Of a stretch of 64,000 nucleotides of DNA, positions 8,895 to 17,642 are shown one piece after another. The notes beneath the pieces were generated by a model. That model did not search any database, was not told the DNA's origin, and was given only the letters and a program-made list of their open reading frames with translations. How positions within the stretch are numbered: the first letter of the stretch is position 1; every line of letters begins with the position of its first letter. Position numbers and translations under genes: made by a program. Source of the stretch: Rubrobacter xylanophilus (GTDB taxonomy: Bacteria > Actinomycetota > Rubrobacteria > Rubrobacterales > Rubrobacteraceae); assembly GCF_007164525.1 (NCBI RefSeq), contig NZ_AP019791.1, positions 607,501 through 671,500 of the forward strand, in the 5' to 3' direction.

Positions 8895-9491
8895 ATGATA
8901 GATCGGCTTCGCGGACAGCTGGTAGAGAAAGGCCCCGAGGGGGTCGTAGTGGACTGCGGGGGCGTCGGGTACCGGGCGGCGGTTCCGGTCTCCACGCTCC
9001 GGGCGTTGCCGGCGGTGGGGGAGGAGTGCGTGGTGCACACCCGGATGGTGGTGCGCGAGGACGCCATGCTCCTCTTCGGGTTCGCCACCCGAGAGGAGCG
9101 GGAGGCCTTCGACGCCCTCACCTCCGTCAGCAAGGTCGGGCCGCGGCTGGCGCTCGCCGTCCTCTCGGCGATGACGCCGGGGCAGGTGGCCGAGGCGGCG
9201 GCCCGGGGCGACGTGCGGAGGTTCGCCGCGGTGCCCGGGCTGGGCCGGAAGACCGCCGAGCGGCTGGTGCTGGAGCTCAAAGGTCGGGGGCTCGCCGCCG
9301 TCGGTGGCGGGGAGGAGCCCGGGGTCTCCGGCGGGGACGGCGGGGGCCCCTTCATGGAGGCCCGCGAGGCCCTCACCGGGCTCGGGTACTCCATCGAGGA
9401 GGCGGAGCGGGCCCTCCGGGACGTTCCACCGCAGGAGAGCGTAGAGCAGTACATCAAGGCCGCGCTCAGGAAGATAGGGGGCAGGCGCTAG
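8895..9491 (+). CDS. ruvA: Holliday junction branch-migration protein RuvA
   Basis: RuvA (198 residues) binds the four-way junction as a tetramer and loads RuvB. It has the N-terminal OB domain (MIDRLRGQLVEKG), two helix-hairpin-helix motifs (SVSKVGPRLALAVLS and AVPGLGRKTAERLVLEL) and the C-terminal RuvB-binding three-helix domain (REALTGLGYS). The ATG at 8895 matches the canonical N-terminus. A GTG 36 nt upstream in frame lies in the ruvC stop region and is less likely. RuvB begins one base after the stop. Confidence 0.97.
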   Translation: MIDRLRGQLVEKGPEGVVVDCGGVGYRAAVPVSTLRALPAVGEECVVHTRMVVREDAMLLFGFATREEREAFDALTSVSKVGPRLALAVLSAMTPGQVAEAAARGDVRRFAAVPGLGRKTAERLVLELKGRGLAAVGGGEEPGVSGGDGGGPFMEAREALTGLGYSIEEAERALRDVPPQESVEQYIKAALRKIGGRR

Positions 9492-10559
9492 ATGGAGGAG
9501 ATGGACGACTTCACCGTGCGCCGGGAAGAGCGCGAGGACATAACCGGGGCCGCCGGGCCGCCCGGGGATCGTCCGCTCGATCCGGAGGCCTTCGAGGAGG
9601 ACGACGAGCCAACGCTCCGGCCCCGGACGCTGGACGAGTTCGTCGGGCAGGAGCGGCTCAAGGAGAACCTCAGGATCTTCGTGGAGGCCGCCAGGCAGCG
9701 GGGGGAGCCGCTGGACCACATCCTCTTCGCCGGGCCTCCGGGGTTGGGTAAGACGTCGCTGTGCCGCATCCTCGCCGCCGAGATGGGGGTGGGGCTGCAG
9801 ACCACCAGCGGCCCCAGCCTCGAGCGGGCGGGGGACATGGCGGCGATCCTCACCTCCCTCGAGGAGGGGGATTTCCTGTTCATCGACGAGATCCACCGCC
9901 TCAACAGGCAGATCGAGGAGGTCCTCTACCCGGCGATGGAGGACTTCGCGATGGACATCGTGCTCGGGCAGGGTCCCTCGGCGCGGACCATCCGGATGGA
10001 TCTGCCGCGCTTCACCCTGGTGGGGGCGACAACGCGCACCGGGCTCATGACCAAGCCCCTTTTGGATCGGTTCGGCTTCTCGGCGCGGCTGGACTACTAC
10101 GAGCCGCACGAGCTCGAGAAGATCGTGGTGCGAAACGCGAAGATTCTGGGCGTGGAGATCACGGCCGGCGGAGCCCGGCAGCTCGCCCGGCGCAGCCGCG
10201 GCACGCCGCGGGTCGCAAACCGTTTGCTCAAGCGGGTGAGGGACTACGCCCAGGTGGTCGGCGACGGGGTCATAGACGAGGAGACGGCGAACGCTGCCCT
10301 GGAGATGCAGGGGGTGGACCATCTCGGGCTCGACCGGACCGACCGGGAGTACCTGAGTCTGATCATCGAGAAGTTCGACGGGGGGCCGGTGGGGGTCGGA
10401 ACGCTCTCCGTGGCGCTCGGGGAGGCGCGGGACACGGTGGAGGACGTCTACGAGCCTTACCTCCTGCAGAGCGGCCTCATCCAGCGCACGAGCCGGGGGC
10501 GGATCGCCACCCGGCACGCCTACGCCCACCTGGGATTCCCGGTGAGGGAGGGCGGCTGA
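9492..10559 (+). CDS. ruvB: Holliday junction helicase RuvB
   Basis: This AAA+ motor (355 residues) drives branch migration as a hexamer. Walker A GPPGLGKT is at 81-88, Walker B DEIH at 132-135, sensor 1 in LVGATTRTG and the arginine finger in LLDRFG near 193. A winged-helix domain ends the protein. The N-terminus carries an acidic extension of about 35 residues before [13 protein letters not shown], slightly longer than in most RuvB proteins. The start codon directly abuts the ruvA stop. Confidence 0.98.
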   Translation: MEEMDDFTVRREEREDITGAAGPPGDRPLDPEAFEEDDEPTLRPRTLDEFVGQERLKENLRIFVEAARQRGEPLDHILFAGPPGLGKTSLCRILAAEMGVGLQTTSGPSLERAGDMAAILTSLEEGDFLFIDEIHRLNRQIEEVLYPAMEDFAMDIVLGQGPSARTIRMDLPRFTLVGATTRTGLMTKPLLDRFGFSARLDYYEPHELEKIVVRNAKILGVEITAGGARQLARRSRGTPRVANRLLKRVRDYAQVVGDGVIDEETANAALEMQGVDHLGLDRTDREYLSLIIEKFDGGPVGVGTLSVALGEARDTVEDVYEPYLLQSGLIQRTSRGRIATRHAYAHLGFPVREGG

Positions 10560-10572
10560 GGGGGAGGTGGCA

Positions 10573-10851
10573 ATGGCCGACGAGGGGAGGCCGGAGAGCC
10601 TCGAGGAGTGGCACGCCCGGGTGCCACGGGTTGCCGACGCGCTGCGGCGCGGCACCCGGGCGGTGATAACGACTTGGGGAGGGGCGGAGCTGGCCGGTCT
10701 CATCTGCGACCGGGACCAGAGCGGCCTGCTGGTGGACGTCCGGGAGCCTCGGGAGGAGGGCTCCGGCTACCTCTTCATCCCGTGGGGCAGCATCCAGCAG
10801 GTGCGCGTCCAGGAGGTGGCTCAGCGGAAGGTCAAGTACCTTCCGCCCTGA
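10573..10851 (+). CDS. Small conserved-looking protein after ruvB, possible Sm-like beta barrel
   Basis: This is a 92-residue protein with a helical N-terminus ([19 protein letters not shown]) and a beta-rich second half ([40 protein letters not shown]). That pattern resembles a small Sm-like or SH3-like barrel, but this is inference and no family is recognised. ATG 10573 is preferred over GTG 10567 because GGGGGAGG sits 6 nt before it. It is the last gene of the ruv operon, and its 3' end overlaps the convergent ilvD gene by 20 nt. Confidence 0.7.
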   Translation: MADEGRPESLEEWHARVPRVADALRRGTRAVITTWGGAELAGLICDRDQSGLLVDVREPREEGSGYLFIPWGSIQQVRVQEVAQRKVKYLPP

Positions 10852-12541
10852 TGCGCTGCCAGTCCGGGGTGGTTACCGCCCCTTTGGAGGCGGAGGAGAC
10901 GAGAGCCGCGTACTTGGCCATGACTCCGGTCTTGAAGCGCGGCTCGGGCTCTCGCCAGCTGGCCAGGCGCTCCCGGATCTCCTCATCGGTCAGGTCCACG
11001 CTCAGGGTCCGGCCGTCGATGTCCACCGTGACCCTGTCCCCGTCGCGCAGGGCGGCTATCGGGCCGCCGTGGGCGGCCTCCGGGGCCACGTGGCCCACCA
11101 TCAGGCCCCGGGTGGCTCCCGAGAAGCGCCCGTCGGTCATGAGCGCCACGCTCTCGCCGAGCCCCTGCCCCACCAGCGCGGCGGTCACCCCGAGCATCTC
11201 CCGCATCCCGGGGCCGCCGCGCGGGCCTTCGTAGCGGATCACCACCACGTCTCCCTCCGAGATCCTGCCGGCCTGGACCGCCTCCATCGCCTGCTCCTCG
11301 GAGTCGAAGACCCGGGCCGGACCCTCGTGGCGGCGGCGGGTGTATCCGGCGACCTTCACCACGCAGCCCTCGGGGGCCAGGTTGCCCTTGAGGATCACCA
11401 AGCCGCCGCTCTCGCTCAAGGGACGGTCGGCGGAGAGGATCACCTCCTGCCCCGGACGCTCCCGGGCGTCCTCCACCTCCTCGGCGATGGTACGCCCGGT
11501 GACGGTGGGCTGGGAGCCGTCTATGAGGTTCGCCTCGAGCATCCGGGCACCCAGCAGCCGGGAGCCGCCGGCGCGGTCCATGTCCACCGCCGTGAAGCGG
11601 CCGCCGGGCTTGAGGTCGGCGATGATGGGGGTGCGGGAGCTGACCCGGTCGAAGTCGTCTATATCCAGCGGGACGCCCGCCTCCCGGGCCAAAGCGAGGA
11701 AGTGGAGCACCGCGTTGGTGGAACCGCCGGTGGCGGCCACGGAGGCTATGGCGTTCTCGAAGGCCGCGGGGCTGAGGAGGTCGGAGGGCTTGAGGTCCCG
11801 CTCCAGCAGGCGCATCACCAGCCGGCCTGCCTCCTCGCAGACCTCCTCCTTGCGGCCGTCCAGGGCGGGCGGGTCGGCGGAGCCGATGGGGGAGAGGCCC
11901 AGGAACTGGAGGGCCAGGGCCATGGTGTTCGCGGTGTACTGGCCGCCGCAGGCCCCGGCGCCCGGGCAGGCCCCCTCCTCCAGCTCCCGCAGCTCCTCGT
12001 CGCTCATCTTGCCCGCGGCGTGGGCCCCGACGCCCTCGAAGACGTCCTGGATGGTCACGTCGCGGCCCCTGAAGCGCCCCGGGGCTATGGAGCCGGAGTA
12101 GACGATCAGGCCGGGGACGTCGAGCCGGGCCAGCGCCATAGCCCCGGCGGGGATGGTCTTGTCGCAGCCGACCAGGATCACCATCGCGTCGAACATGTGG
12201 CCGCGCCCCACGAGCTCGATGGAGTCGGCGATCACCTCGCGCGAGACCAGAGAGGTCTTCATCCCCTCGGTGCCCATGGTGACGCCGTCGGAGATGGCGA
12301 TGGTGTTGAGCTCCATCGGGGTCCCTCCGGCCGCCCGGATTCCTTCCTTGACCTTCTCGGCCAGCCGGCGGTGGTTGTAGTTGCAGGGCATGGTCTCGAT
12401 CCAGGAGTGGGCCACGCCGACGATGGGTTTCTCGAGGTCCTCCCGGCTGTAGCCCATACCCAGCAGGTAGGAGCGCGCGGGGGCCCGATCCCGCCCCTCG
12501 AATACGATGCGGCTCCTGCGTCTGAGGTTCGTGGTCTCCAT
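10832..12541 (-). CDS. ilvD: Dihydroxy-acid dehydratase
   Basis: IlvD (569 residues) dehydrates dihydroxy acids in valine, leucine and isoleucine synthesis. Cys53, Cys126 and Cys198 ([26 protein letters not shown]) match the [2Fe-2S] type of enzyme, and K128 is the metal-site lysine. The ATG at 12541 follows GGGAGGGAAG. The open frame extends further upstream but has no family similarity there. A TATACT -10 box (minus strand, 12589 to 12584) is about 43 nt upstream. No other ilv gene is in the window, and I see no attenuator in the short leader. Confidence 0.97.
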   Translation of the reverse strand: METTNLRRRSRIVFEGRDRAPARSYLLGMGYSREDLEKPIVGVAHSWIETMPCNYNHRRLAEKVKEGIRAAGGTPMELNTIAISDGVTMGTEGMKTSLVSREVIADSIELVGRGHMFDAMVILVGCDKTIPAGAMALARLDVPGLIVYSGSIAPGRFRGRDVTIQDVFEGVGAHAAGKMSDEELRELEEGACPGAGACGGQYTANTMALALQFLGLSPIGSADPPALDGRKEEVCEEAGRLVMRLLERDLKPSDLLSPAAFENAIASVAATGGSTNAVLHFLALAREAGVPLDIDDFDRVSSRTPIIADLKPGGRFTAVDMDRAGGSRLLGARMLEANLIDGSQPTVTGRTIAEEVEDARERPGQEVILSADRPLSESGGLVILKGNLAPEGCVVKVAGYTRRRHEGPARVFDSEEQAMEAVQAGRISEGDVVVIRYEGPRGGPGMREMLGVTAALVGQGLGESVALMTDGRFSGATRGLMVGHVAPEAAHGGPIAALRDGDRVTVDIDGRTLSVDLTDEEIRERLASWREPEPRFKTGVMAKYAALVSSASKGAVTTPDWQRIRAEGT

Positions 12542-12583
12542 TCTTCCCTCCCGCTCTCTGGTGCGTTCGGACGCGGCTTCCGG

Positions 12584-12593
12584 AGTATAGAAT
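12584..12593. promoter_or_regulatory. Overlapping divergent -10 boxes for ilvD and the VOC gene
   Basis: On the minus strand TATACT (12589 to 12584) serves ilvD. On the plus strand TAGAAT (12588-12593) lies exactly 7 nt before GTG 12601. The two -10 hexamers share two base pairs, so the two promoters cannot be occupied at once. Confidence 0.5.
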
Positions 12594-12600
12594 GAGGCGC

Positions 12601-12654
12601 GTGGAATCTCACGAGCGGTTGGTTGCTTCCCGCGAGAAAGGCGGTCTTGTGTGA
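12601..12654 (+). CDS. Candidate 17-residue leaderless leader peptide
   Basis: The ORF starts at GTG exactly 7 nt after a TAGAAT -10 box, the spacing of leaderless actinobacterial genes, and encodes [17 protein letters not shown]. Its TGA overlaps the ATG of the next gene (TGATG), so its translation could re-initiate into the VOC gene. No regulatory amino-acid run is evident. It could be a simple coupling leader rather than a functional peptide. Confidence 0.45.
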   Translation: MESHERLVASREKGGLV

Positions 12655-13157
12655 TGGAGACCGGGCGAATTCGGAACCGGGTGGATCCCCGGACCAGGAT
12701 AGGGCACGTGCACCTGAAGGTTGCCAACATAGAGCGTTCGCTGCGCTTCTACCGGGACATTCTGGGCTTCGAGGTGACGCAGTGGTACGGGGAGGAAGCG
12801 GTGTTTCTCTCCGCCGGAGGATATCACCACCACATCGGGCTGAACACGTGGGAGAGCAGAGGCGCTCCGCCCGCGCCCCGCAACGCCGCCGGCCTCTACC
12901 ACTTCGCCATCCTCTACCCGCAGCGCCGCGAGCTGGCGCGGGCGCTGCGGTGGCTCCTGGAGGCGGAGTACCCCATCGACGGCGCCTCCGACCACGGGGT
13001 CTCCGAGGCGATCTACCTGCGCGACCCCGACGGCAACGGGGTGGAGCTCTACTGCGACCGCCCGGAAGAGCAGTGGCCGCGCGACGCGGAGGGGAACCTG
13101 GCGATGGTGACCCGGCCGCTCGACGTGGAGGACCTGCTCGCCGAGCTGGGGCGGTGA
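12654..13157 (+). CDS. VOC-family (extradiol dioxygenase-like) protein
   Basis: This 167-residue protein is related to the N-terminal half of CatE-type catechol 2,3-dioxygenases. It has the VOC start [20 protein letters not shown], a second conserved histidine in YHFAIL and the final acidic ligand in [11 protein letters not shown]. The set H-H-E would bind one divalent metal. Family CatE proteins have two such modules (about 280 residues), so this is a single-module relative whose reaction cannot be assigned. ATG 12654 is chosen because GAGAAAGG lies upstream and it overlaps the leader-peptide stop. Confidence 0.85.
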   Translation: METGRIRNRVDPRTRIGHVHLKVANIERSLRFYRDILGFEVTQWYGEEAVFLSAGGYHHHIGLNTWESRGAPPAPRNAAGLYHFAILYPQRRELARALRWLLEAEYPIDGASDHGVSEAIYLRDPDGNGVELYCDRPEEQWPRDAEGNLAMVTRPLDVEDLLAELGR

Positions 13158-13184
13158 GCGCTCCTCTCCGGGAGGGATGCGTTA

Positions 13185-13190
13185 TAGAAT
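13185..13190 (+). promoter_or_regulatory. Leaderless-type -10 box of the DUF2905 gene
   Basis: TAGAAT ends exactly 7 nt before GTG 13198, so transcription should begin at or next to the start codon. No Shine-Dalgarno sequence is placed correctly for that GTG, which fits leaderless initiation. Confidence 0.5.
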
Positions 13191-13197
13191 TTCCTCC

Positions 13198-13416
13198 GTG
13201 GGACTCGAGGGTATAGGCAGGCTTCTCATCGGGGCGGCGCTGGTTTTGTTCGTCCTCGGGGTGCTCTTCTTGCTCCTCGGGAGGTTCGGGCTCGACCGGC
13301 TGCCGGGGGACATCGTCGTCCGCCGGGGAAACTTCACGCTGTACTTCCCGATCGGGCTAATGATCCTGCTCTCCATCCTGGGCACCATAATCCTGAACCT
13401 CCTTTTCCGGCGTTAG
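13198..13416 (+). CDS. DUF2905 small membrane protein
   Basis: The protein has 72 residues with two hydrophobic helices separated by LGRFGLDRLPGDIVVRRGNFTLYFP, the highly conserved core of DUF2905. The function is unknown. GTG 13198 gives the usual family length and sits 7 nt after a TAGAAT box. An ATG at 13177 has GGGAGGG directly abutting it, which is too close to act as a ribosome site. In many bacteria DUF2905 genes sit beside ruv, queA and tgt genes, as here, with queA 3 nt downstream. Confidence 0.88.
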   Translation: MGLEGIGRLLIGAALVLFVLGVLFLLLGRFGLDRLPGDIVVRRGNFTLYFPIGLMILLSILGTIILNLLFRR

Positions 13417-13418
13417 GC

Positions 13419-14423
13419 ATGCGAACGGACGAGCTGGACTACGAGCTGCCACAGGAGCTCATCGCCCAGCGTCCCGCAGAGCCCCGGGACGCCTCGCGGC
13501 TGATGGTGGTCGACGTGCCCTCCCGGAAGATCTCGCACCACGTCTTCCGGGAGCTGCCGGGCTTCCTGCATCCGGGGGACGTGCTGGTGCTGAACGAGAC
13601 GAAGGTGATCCCGGCCCGCCTCTTCGCCTCCCGTCCCGGTGGCGGGGAGGTGGAGCTGTTGTTCCTCGGCGAGCGGGGCGGGGTGTGGGAGGCCCTGGCC
13701 CGCCCGAGCCGGAGGTTGCGGCCCGGGATGAGGCTCTTCGCCGGGGAGGGGGAGCCGCTCGAGGTCGTGAAGGAGCTCGGGGAGGGGCGCTGGCTCGTGC
13801 GCGGGCGCGACGTCGCCGGGCTGCTGGGGCGGGCCGGGAGGATGCCGCTGCCTCCCTACATCGAGCCCACCCCGGAGGCCGAGGCCTCCTACCAGACGGT
13901 CTACGCCCGCACGCCGGGCTCCGCCGCGGCCCCGACCGCCGGATTCCACTTCACCGAGCGGGTTCTGCGCGGGGTGGAGGAGTCCGGGGCCCGCATAGCC
14001 CGGGTCGTCCTCCACGTGGGCCTCGGCACCTTCGCCCCCGTGCGGGTCGAGCGGCTGGAGGACCACCGGATGCACCGGGAGTACTACGCGGTGCCCGAAG
14101 AGACCGCCCGGGCGGTGGAGGAGGCCGAAAGGGTCGTCGCCGTCGGGACGACGGTGGTCCGCACGCTGGAGAGCTGGGCGCGCAGCGGGGTGCGGGAGGG
14201 GGAGTCCGACCTCTTCATCTACCCCGGCTACGAGTGGCGGGCGGTGGACGCCCTGATCACGAACTTCCACCTCCCGCGCTCCACGCTGCTGGCGCTGGTG
14301 ATGAGCTTCGCCGGCAAGGAGCTGGTGCGCGAGGCGTACGAGGTGGCGGTGAGCGAGCGCTACCGCTTCTACTCGTTCGGGGACGCGATGCTGCTGGTGG
14401 GGGGTGGGAGGAGCCTGCGGTAG
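13419..14423 (+). CDS. queA: S-adenosylmethionine:tRNA ribosyltransferase-isomerase QueA
   Basis: QueA (334 residues) transfers the ribosyl group of SAM to preQ1 in tRNA to make epoxyqueuosine. Recognisable family blocks are DYELPQELIAQRPAEPRD at the N-terminus, LNETKVIPARL, AAPTAGFHFTERVL, HVGLGTFAPV and ITNFHLPRSTLLALV. Its length is normal. It lies just upstream of tgt, the preceding enzyme of the queuosine pathway, in the usual order. Confidence 0.98.
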   Translation: MRTDELDYELPQELIAQRPAEPRDASRLMVVDVPSRKISHHVFRELPGFLHPGDVLVLNETKVIPARLFASRPGGGEVELLFLGERGGVWEALARPSRRLRPGMRLFAGEGEPLEVVKELGEGRWLVRGRDVAGLLGRAGRMPLPPYIEPTPEAEASYQTVYARTPGSAAAPTAGFHFTERVLRGVEESGARIARVVLHVGLGTFAPVRVERLEDHRMHREYYAVPEETARAVEEAERVVAVGTTVVRTLESWARSGVREGESDLFIYPGYEWRAVDALITNFHLPRSTLLALVMSFAGKELVREAYEVAVSERYRFYSFGDAMLLVGGGRSLR

Positions 14424-14443
14424 GGGCACCGGTCTCCATAGCG

Positions 14444-15541
14444 GTGGAGGCAACCTGCGGAACGGCGCGCGCCGGCGTGCTCCGCACGCCCCACGGTGTT
14501 GTCGAGACCCCGACCTTCATGCCGGTGGGGACGAAGGGTACGGTGAAGGGGCTCTCGCCGCGGGATCTCGCGGAGGTCGGGGTCGGCATCGTCCTCGGCA
14601 ACACCTACCACCTCTACCTGCGGCCGGGGCCGGAGATAGTCCGGGAGGCGGGAGGCCTGCACGGCTTCACCGGCTGGAGGGGCCCGATGCTCACTGACTC
14701 GGGCGGCTACCAGGTCTTCTCGCTGGCCGGCATCCGGCGCCTCTCCGAGGAGGGGGTGGAGTTCACCTCCGTCTACGACGGTTCGGTGCACGCCTTCACC
14801 CCGGAGCTCGCCGTACGGGTTCAGGAGGCCCTGGGCGCGGACGTGGCGATGGTGCTGGACGAGTGCCCACCGGCGGAGGCCGACCGGGCCTACCACGCAG
14901 CCTCGCTGCGCCGGACGGCGCGGTGGGCGGCCCGCTGCAAGAAGGCCCACTCCCGGCCAGATCAGGCGCTCTTCGGGATCGTCCAGGGCGGGCTGTATCC
15001 GGAGCTGCGGGAGGAGAGCCTCCAGCGGACGCTGGAGCTGGATTTCGACGGGTACGCGGTGGGCGGGCTCTCGGTCGGCGAGCCGCGGGAGCGGATGCTG
15101 GAGGTCCTCTCCATGATCTCCCCCCGGCTCCCGCAGGACAGACCCCGGTACTTCATGGGGATCGGGGATCCGGTCGGGATCCTGGAGGTGATCTCGCTCG
15201 GCGTCGATATGTTCGATTGCGTCCTGCCCACCCGCCTGGCCCGTCACGGCACCGCCCTCACCTCGGAGGGTCGGCTGAACCTGAAGAACGCCCGCTACCG
15301 CCGGGATCTCGGTCCCCTGGACCCCGAATGCCCCTGCGAGGCGTGCACCGGCTTCAGCCGGGCCTACCTCTCGCACCTCATGCGGGAGAACGAGCTGCTC
15401 GGCCACCGGCTGGTGAGCCTGCACAACGTCTGCTTCGTCACCCGGCTCTGCCGGGAGGCCCGGCGGAGGATCCTCTCCGGTACCTACGGGGAGTGGATGC
15501 GCGACTGGATCTCCCGCTACACCGCCGCTAGAAGCGGGTGA
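14444..15541 (+). CDS. tgt: tRNA-guanine transglycosylase
   Basis: Tgt exchanges G34 for preQ1 in GUN-anticodon tRNAs. Conserved blocks are TPTFMPVGTKGTVK, GNTYHLYLRPG, LTDSGGYQVFSL, FGIVQGG, GGLSVGE and FDCVLPTRLARHG with the catalytic aspartate. The zinc site is C-P-C-E-A-C plus a histidine 24-26 residues later. The start is uncertain: the only usual start codon near the homologous N-terminus is GTG 14444 (365 residues), which is a few residues short. GGGAGGAG lies about 30 nt upstream, so a rare start near 14420-14438 is possible. It overlaps the convergent baeRF gene by 14 nt. Confidence 0.95.
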   Translation: MEATCGTARAGVLRTPHGVVETPTFMPVGTKGTVKGLSPRDLAEVGVGIVLGNTYHLYLRPGPEIVREAGGLHGFTGWRGPMLTDSGGYQVFSLAGIRRLSEEGVEFTSVYDGSVHAFTPELAVRVQEALGADVAMVLDECPPAEADRAYHAASLRRTARWAARCKKAHSRPDQALFGIVQGGLYPELREESLQRTLELDFDGYAVGGLSVGEPRERMLEVLSMISPRLPQDRPRYFMGIGDPVGILEVISLGVDMFDCVLPTRLARHGTALTSEGRLNLKNARYRRDLGPLDPECPCEACTGFSRAYLSHLMRENELLGHRLVSLHNVCFVTRLCREARRRILSGTYGEWMRDWISRYTAARSG

Positions 15542-16640
15542 GCCCCGCGAGCCCTCCGAGCTCCTCCCTCAGCTCCCCGGCGTTCTCCCCGCGGACGAAC
15601 TCTATCCCGGCGTCCCTGGACTCGGCGAGGTCGAGCAGTGCATCCGCCGCCCGTCGGGAGCGGGTCCTCCCCCCGCAGTAGGGGCATCCCCCGTCCTCCC
15701 GCGCCCGGTCGACGGCCAGCGAGCAGCTGTCGCACCACGCGACCTCCCCGGAGAACGGCCAGGGGACGATGAGCACGTGCACCCTACCCTCGGCGAGCGC
15801 CTCGAGGGTTTCCCGCATGCCGTAGACCCCCCGCTCGCGGGCCTGCGCGAGCAGGGCCCGCTCCTCCTCCCGCTCCAGCCGCTCCTCGAGCTCCGAGACC
15901 CGCCGGAGCACCTCCGCCTCCGAAGCACCGGTGGGCAGGTGCGCCCGACCGCCCACCAGCCGGGACACTTCGGAGGGGAGCGCCTCGGCGAAGGCCGCCG
16001 TGCGCTCCTCGGGGCCGGCCAGGATGAGGCGCTTTATCCCGAATTGGGCGACGAGGTCCCGGATCTCCTCGCCCAGCTCCTTGTAGAAGCGCCGGGTCTG
16101 CGCCTCCACCCGGCGCTCGAAGAGGTCCTGCGCCATGCCGCCCTGCGGGTTCGCCGAGGAGGGGGAGATGGTTATCTCACGCCACCCCGCCGTGTCGAAG
16201 ACGTTGGCCGCGCCGAGCTCCTCCTCGATCTGCCCGAGCGAGGTGATGAAGAAGCGGAACCTCTTGGCGTCCACGAGCACCACACCCGTGGGCTGATGCT
16301 CGTCGATGACGAGCTGGAGCGGCGCGAGGTGCGGCTCCCCCCAGAGGATCTCCTCCGGCATCTCGGTCTGCAGCAGAAGCGTCTCCGTCTCCCCCTCCCG
16401 GGAGGCGAAGAGCACGAGCGTCCGCCCCAGCCGCTGACGCGCTTCCACCTGCCGTAGTGCCGTTTCGGCGAGCCTCTTAGGGACCCCGAGCTCCTTGAGG
16501 GCGTCCTTGAGACGCAGGAGGTAGGCTTTGTTCCGGTTCTCGGGATCCGCCGGGTTGGTGTTGAGGTAGACGGAGAGCACCGGCTCCACGAAACCGCCGA
16601 CGCGGTCCTTTATCCTCCGCAGCTCCTCGAGGTTCAGCAT
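15528..16640 (-). CDS. Bacterial eRF1-type release-factor-family protein (baeRF) with GGQ-like loop and zinc ribbon
   Basis: This 370-residue protein shows the archaeo-eukaryotic release factor architecture described for bacterial baeRF families. The N-terminal domain is followed by a central domain (about 115-200) carrying NPQGGMAQDLFERRVEAQ at the place where eRF1 has its GGQ loop. Next come a coiled segment (245-270) and a C-terminal eL30-like domain that includes a C4 zinc ribbon (C303, C306, C319, C322). The relatives Vms1 and eRF1 cleave peptidyl-tRNA, so a ribosome-rescue role is plausible but unproven. The ATG follows a strong GGGAGGAGGG. The exact subfamily needs an HMM comparison. 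Confidence 0.75.
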   Translation of the reverse strand: MLNLEELRRIKDRVGGFVEPVLSVYLNTNPADPENRNKAYLLRLKDALKELGVPKRLAETALRQVEARQRLGRTLVLFASREGETETLLLQTEMPEEILWGEPHLAPLQLVIDEHQPTGVVLVDAKRFRFFITSLGQIEEELGAANVFDTAGWREITISPSSANPQGGMAQDLFERRVEAQTRRFYKELGEEIRDLVAQFGIKRLILAGPEERTAAFAEALPSEVSRLVGGRAHLPTGASEAEVLRRVSELEERLEREEERALLAQARERGVYGMRETLEALAEGRVHVLIVPWPFSGEVAWCDSCSLAVDRAREDGGCPYCGGRTRSRRAADALLDLAESRDAGIEFVRGENAGELREELGGLAGLTRF

Positions 16641-16745
16641 GCAACACCCTCCTCCCTCTTAAAGTAACTAGAGGAACGCCCGTGAACGAGTGCCCTCTCC
16701 GCCGATCCCCTGACAGGATACCCCTCCCAGAGGTTCTACGGGGGA

Positions 16746-16795
16746 GGGCGCCCCGCCGTCGTCTGGAGGGGGGATTGCCGAAGGGCGGGGCGCCC
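16746..16795. repeat. GC-only inverted repeat in the crp-baeRF intergenic region
   Basis: Arms GGGCGCCCCGCC (16746-16757) and GGCGGGGCGCCC (16784-16795) are perfect 12-bp complements around a 26-nt loop. The gap between the Crp/Fnr stop (16929) and the baeRF start (16640) is 288 nt with no convincing gene. This stem is its only clear structure. No T-run follows on either strand, so it is not a standard terminator. It could be a structured leader or a slow-release site. Confidence 0.5.
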
Positions 16796-16928
16796 GCAGC
16801 TGGCGGCTCCGGGGCGCACGCCCGCCGGAAGGGGCGGCCGATCCCCACCACGATGAGCCAGCGCACCGGGAATTGTCTCCTCTCGGGAGCCCGCCGTAAG
16901 CGTCCGGGGATACCCGCGGGCCACGCAC

Positions 16929-17642
16929 TCACGTATCCGGAGACACATGTCCTGCGAGCTTCCTCAGCAGCTCCGGGTCCCGCACTACGAGCCTCCTGTC
17001 AGAGACGGCGACCGCCCCGCTCTTCTGCAGCCTCCCGAGGGCCTTGGTCACCGCCTCTCGGTTGGCCCCGATCATGGAGCCCAGCTGGCGGTGGGTGTAG
17101 CGGAAGGGGATCCTGTACCCCTCCTGGGTGACGACCCCCTCCTGCTCGGCGAGGCGCGCAAGCAGCGCCGCGAGCCGCTCGGTGACGCCCCGAGAGGCCA
17201 TCTCGGCCAGCCGTTCCTCCCGGTCGCGCAGCCGCCGGCTGAGCAGCTCCACGAGCCGGATCCCCACCTCCGGGTGCTCCCTTATGAGGCGCCGCATCTC
17301 CTCCTTGCCGATCACCGAGACCTCCGCCGGCTCCAGCGCCTCCGCATACGCACCCTGCCGACTGCTCTCGGTGAGCGACGTCTCCCCGAAGATCGTTCCG
17401 GGACCCACCACCGCCAGGGTGAACTCCCGCCCACCGATGATCTTGTAGAGCCGTACCCTCCCCTCGTGCAAGAGAAACAGCCTGTCCGCCGGATCGCCGG
17501 GCGCGAAACACAACTCCCCCCGGTCCAGCCGAAAGGCCGCCAGACGCCAGTTGAGCCGCTCTATCTCCTCCCTCGGTAGCGGCTCCAGAACGTCCACGAG
17601 GGAGAGCCTGCGGGCCCGCTCTTCCCAGCGCCCAGAACGCAA
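16929..17642 (-). CDS. Crp/Fnr-family transcriptional regulator
   Basis: The protein has 237 residues. The N-terminal cyclic-nucleotide-binding-like beta roll includes FAPGDPADRLFLLHEGRVRLY and GTIFGETSLTE, in place of the canonical GELALL...R-A-A cAMP pocket. A long dimer helix follows, then a C-terminal Crp-type winged helix (YTHRQLGSMIGANREAVTKA). There are no N-terminal Fnr cysteines. The effector is unknown. The start is uncertain: TTG 17642 gives the full domain, and GTG 17595 is an alternative. It is divergent from the metallophosphoesterase-like gene across an AT-rich spacer. Confidence 0.88.
   Translation of the reverse strand: MRSGRWEERARRLSLVDVLEPLPREEIERLNWRLAAFRLDRGELCFAPGDPADRLFLLHEGRVRLYKIIGGREFTLAVVGPGTIFGETSLTESSRQGAYAEALEPAEVSVIGKEEMRRLIREHPEVGIRLVELLSRRLRDREERLAEMASRGVTERLAALLARLAEQEGVVTQEGYRIPFRYTHRQLGSMIGANREAVTKALGRLQKSGAVAVSDRRLVVRDPELLRKLAGHVSPDT

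Noticed and set aside
16641-16928. Minus-strand ORFs between the Crp/Fnr and baeRF genes
   Set aside because: Arg/Pro-rich, no family similarity, and they would overlap the start region of baeRF out of frame.
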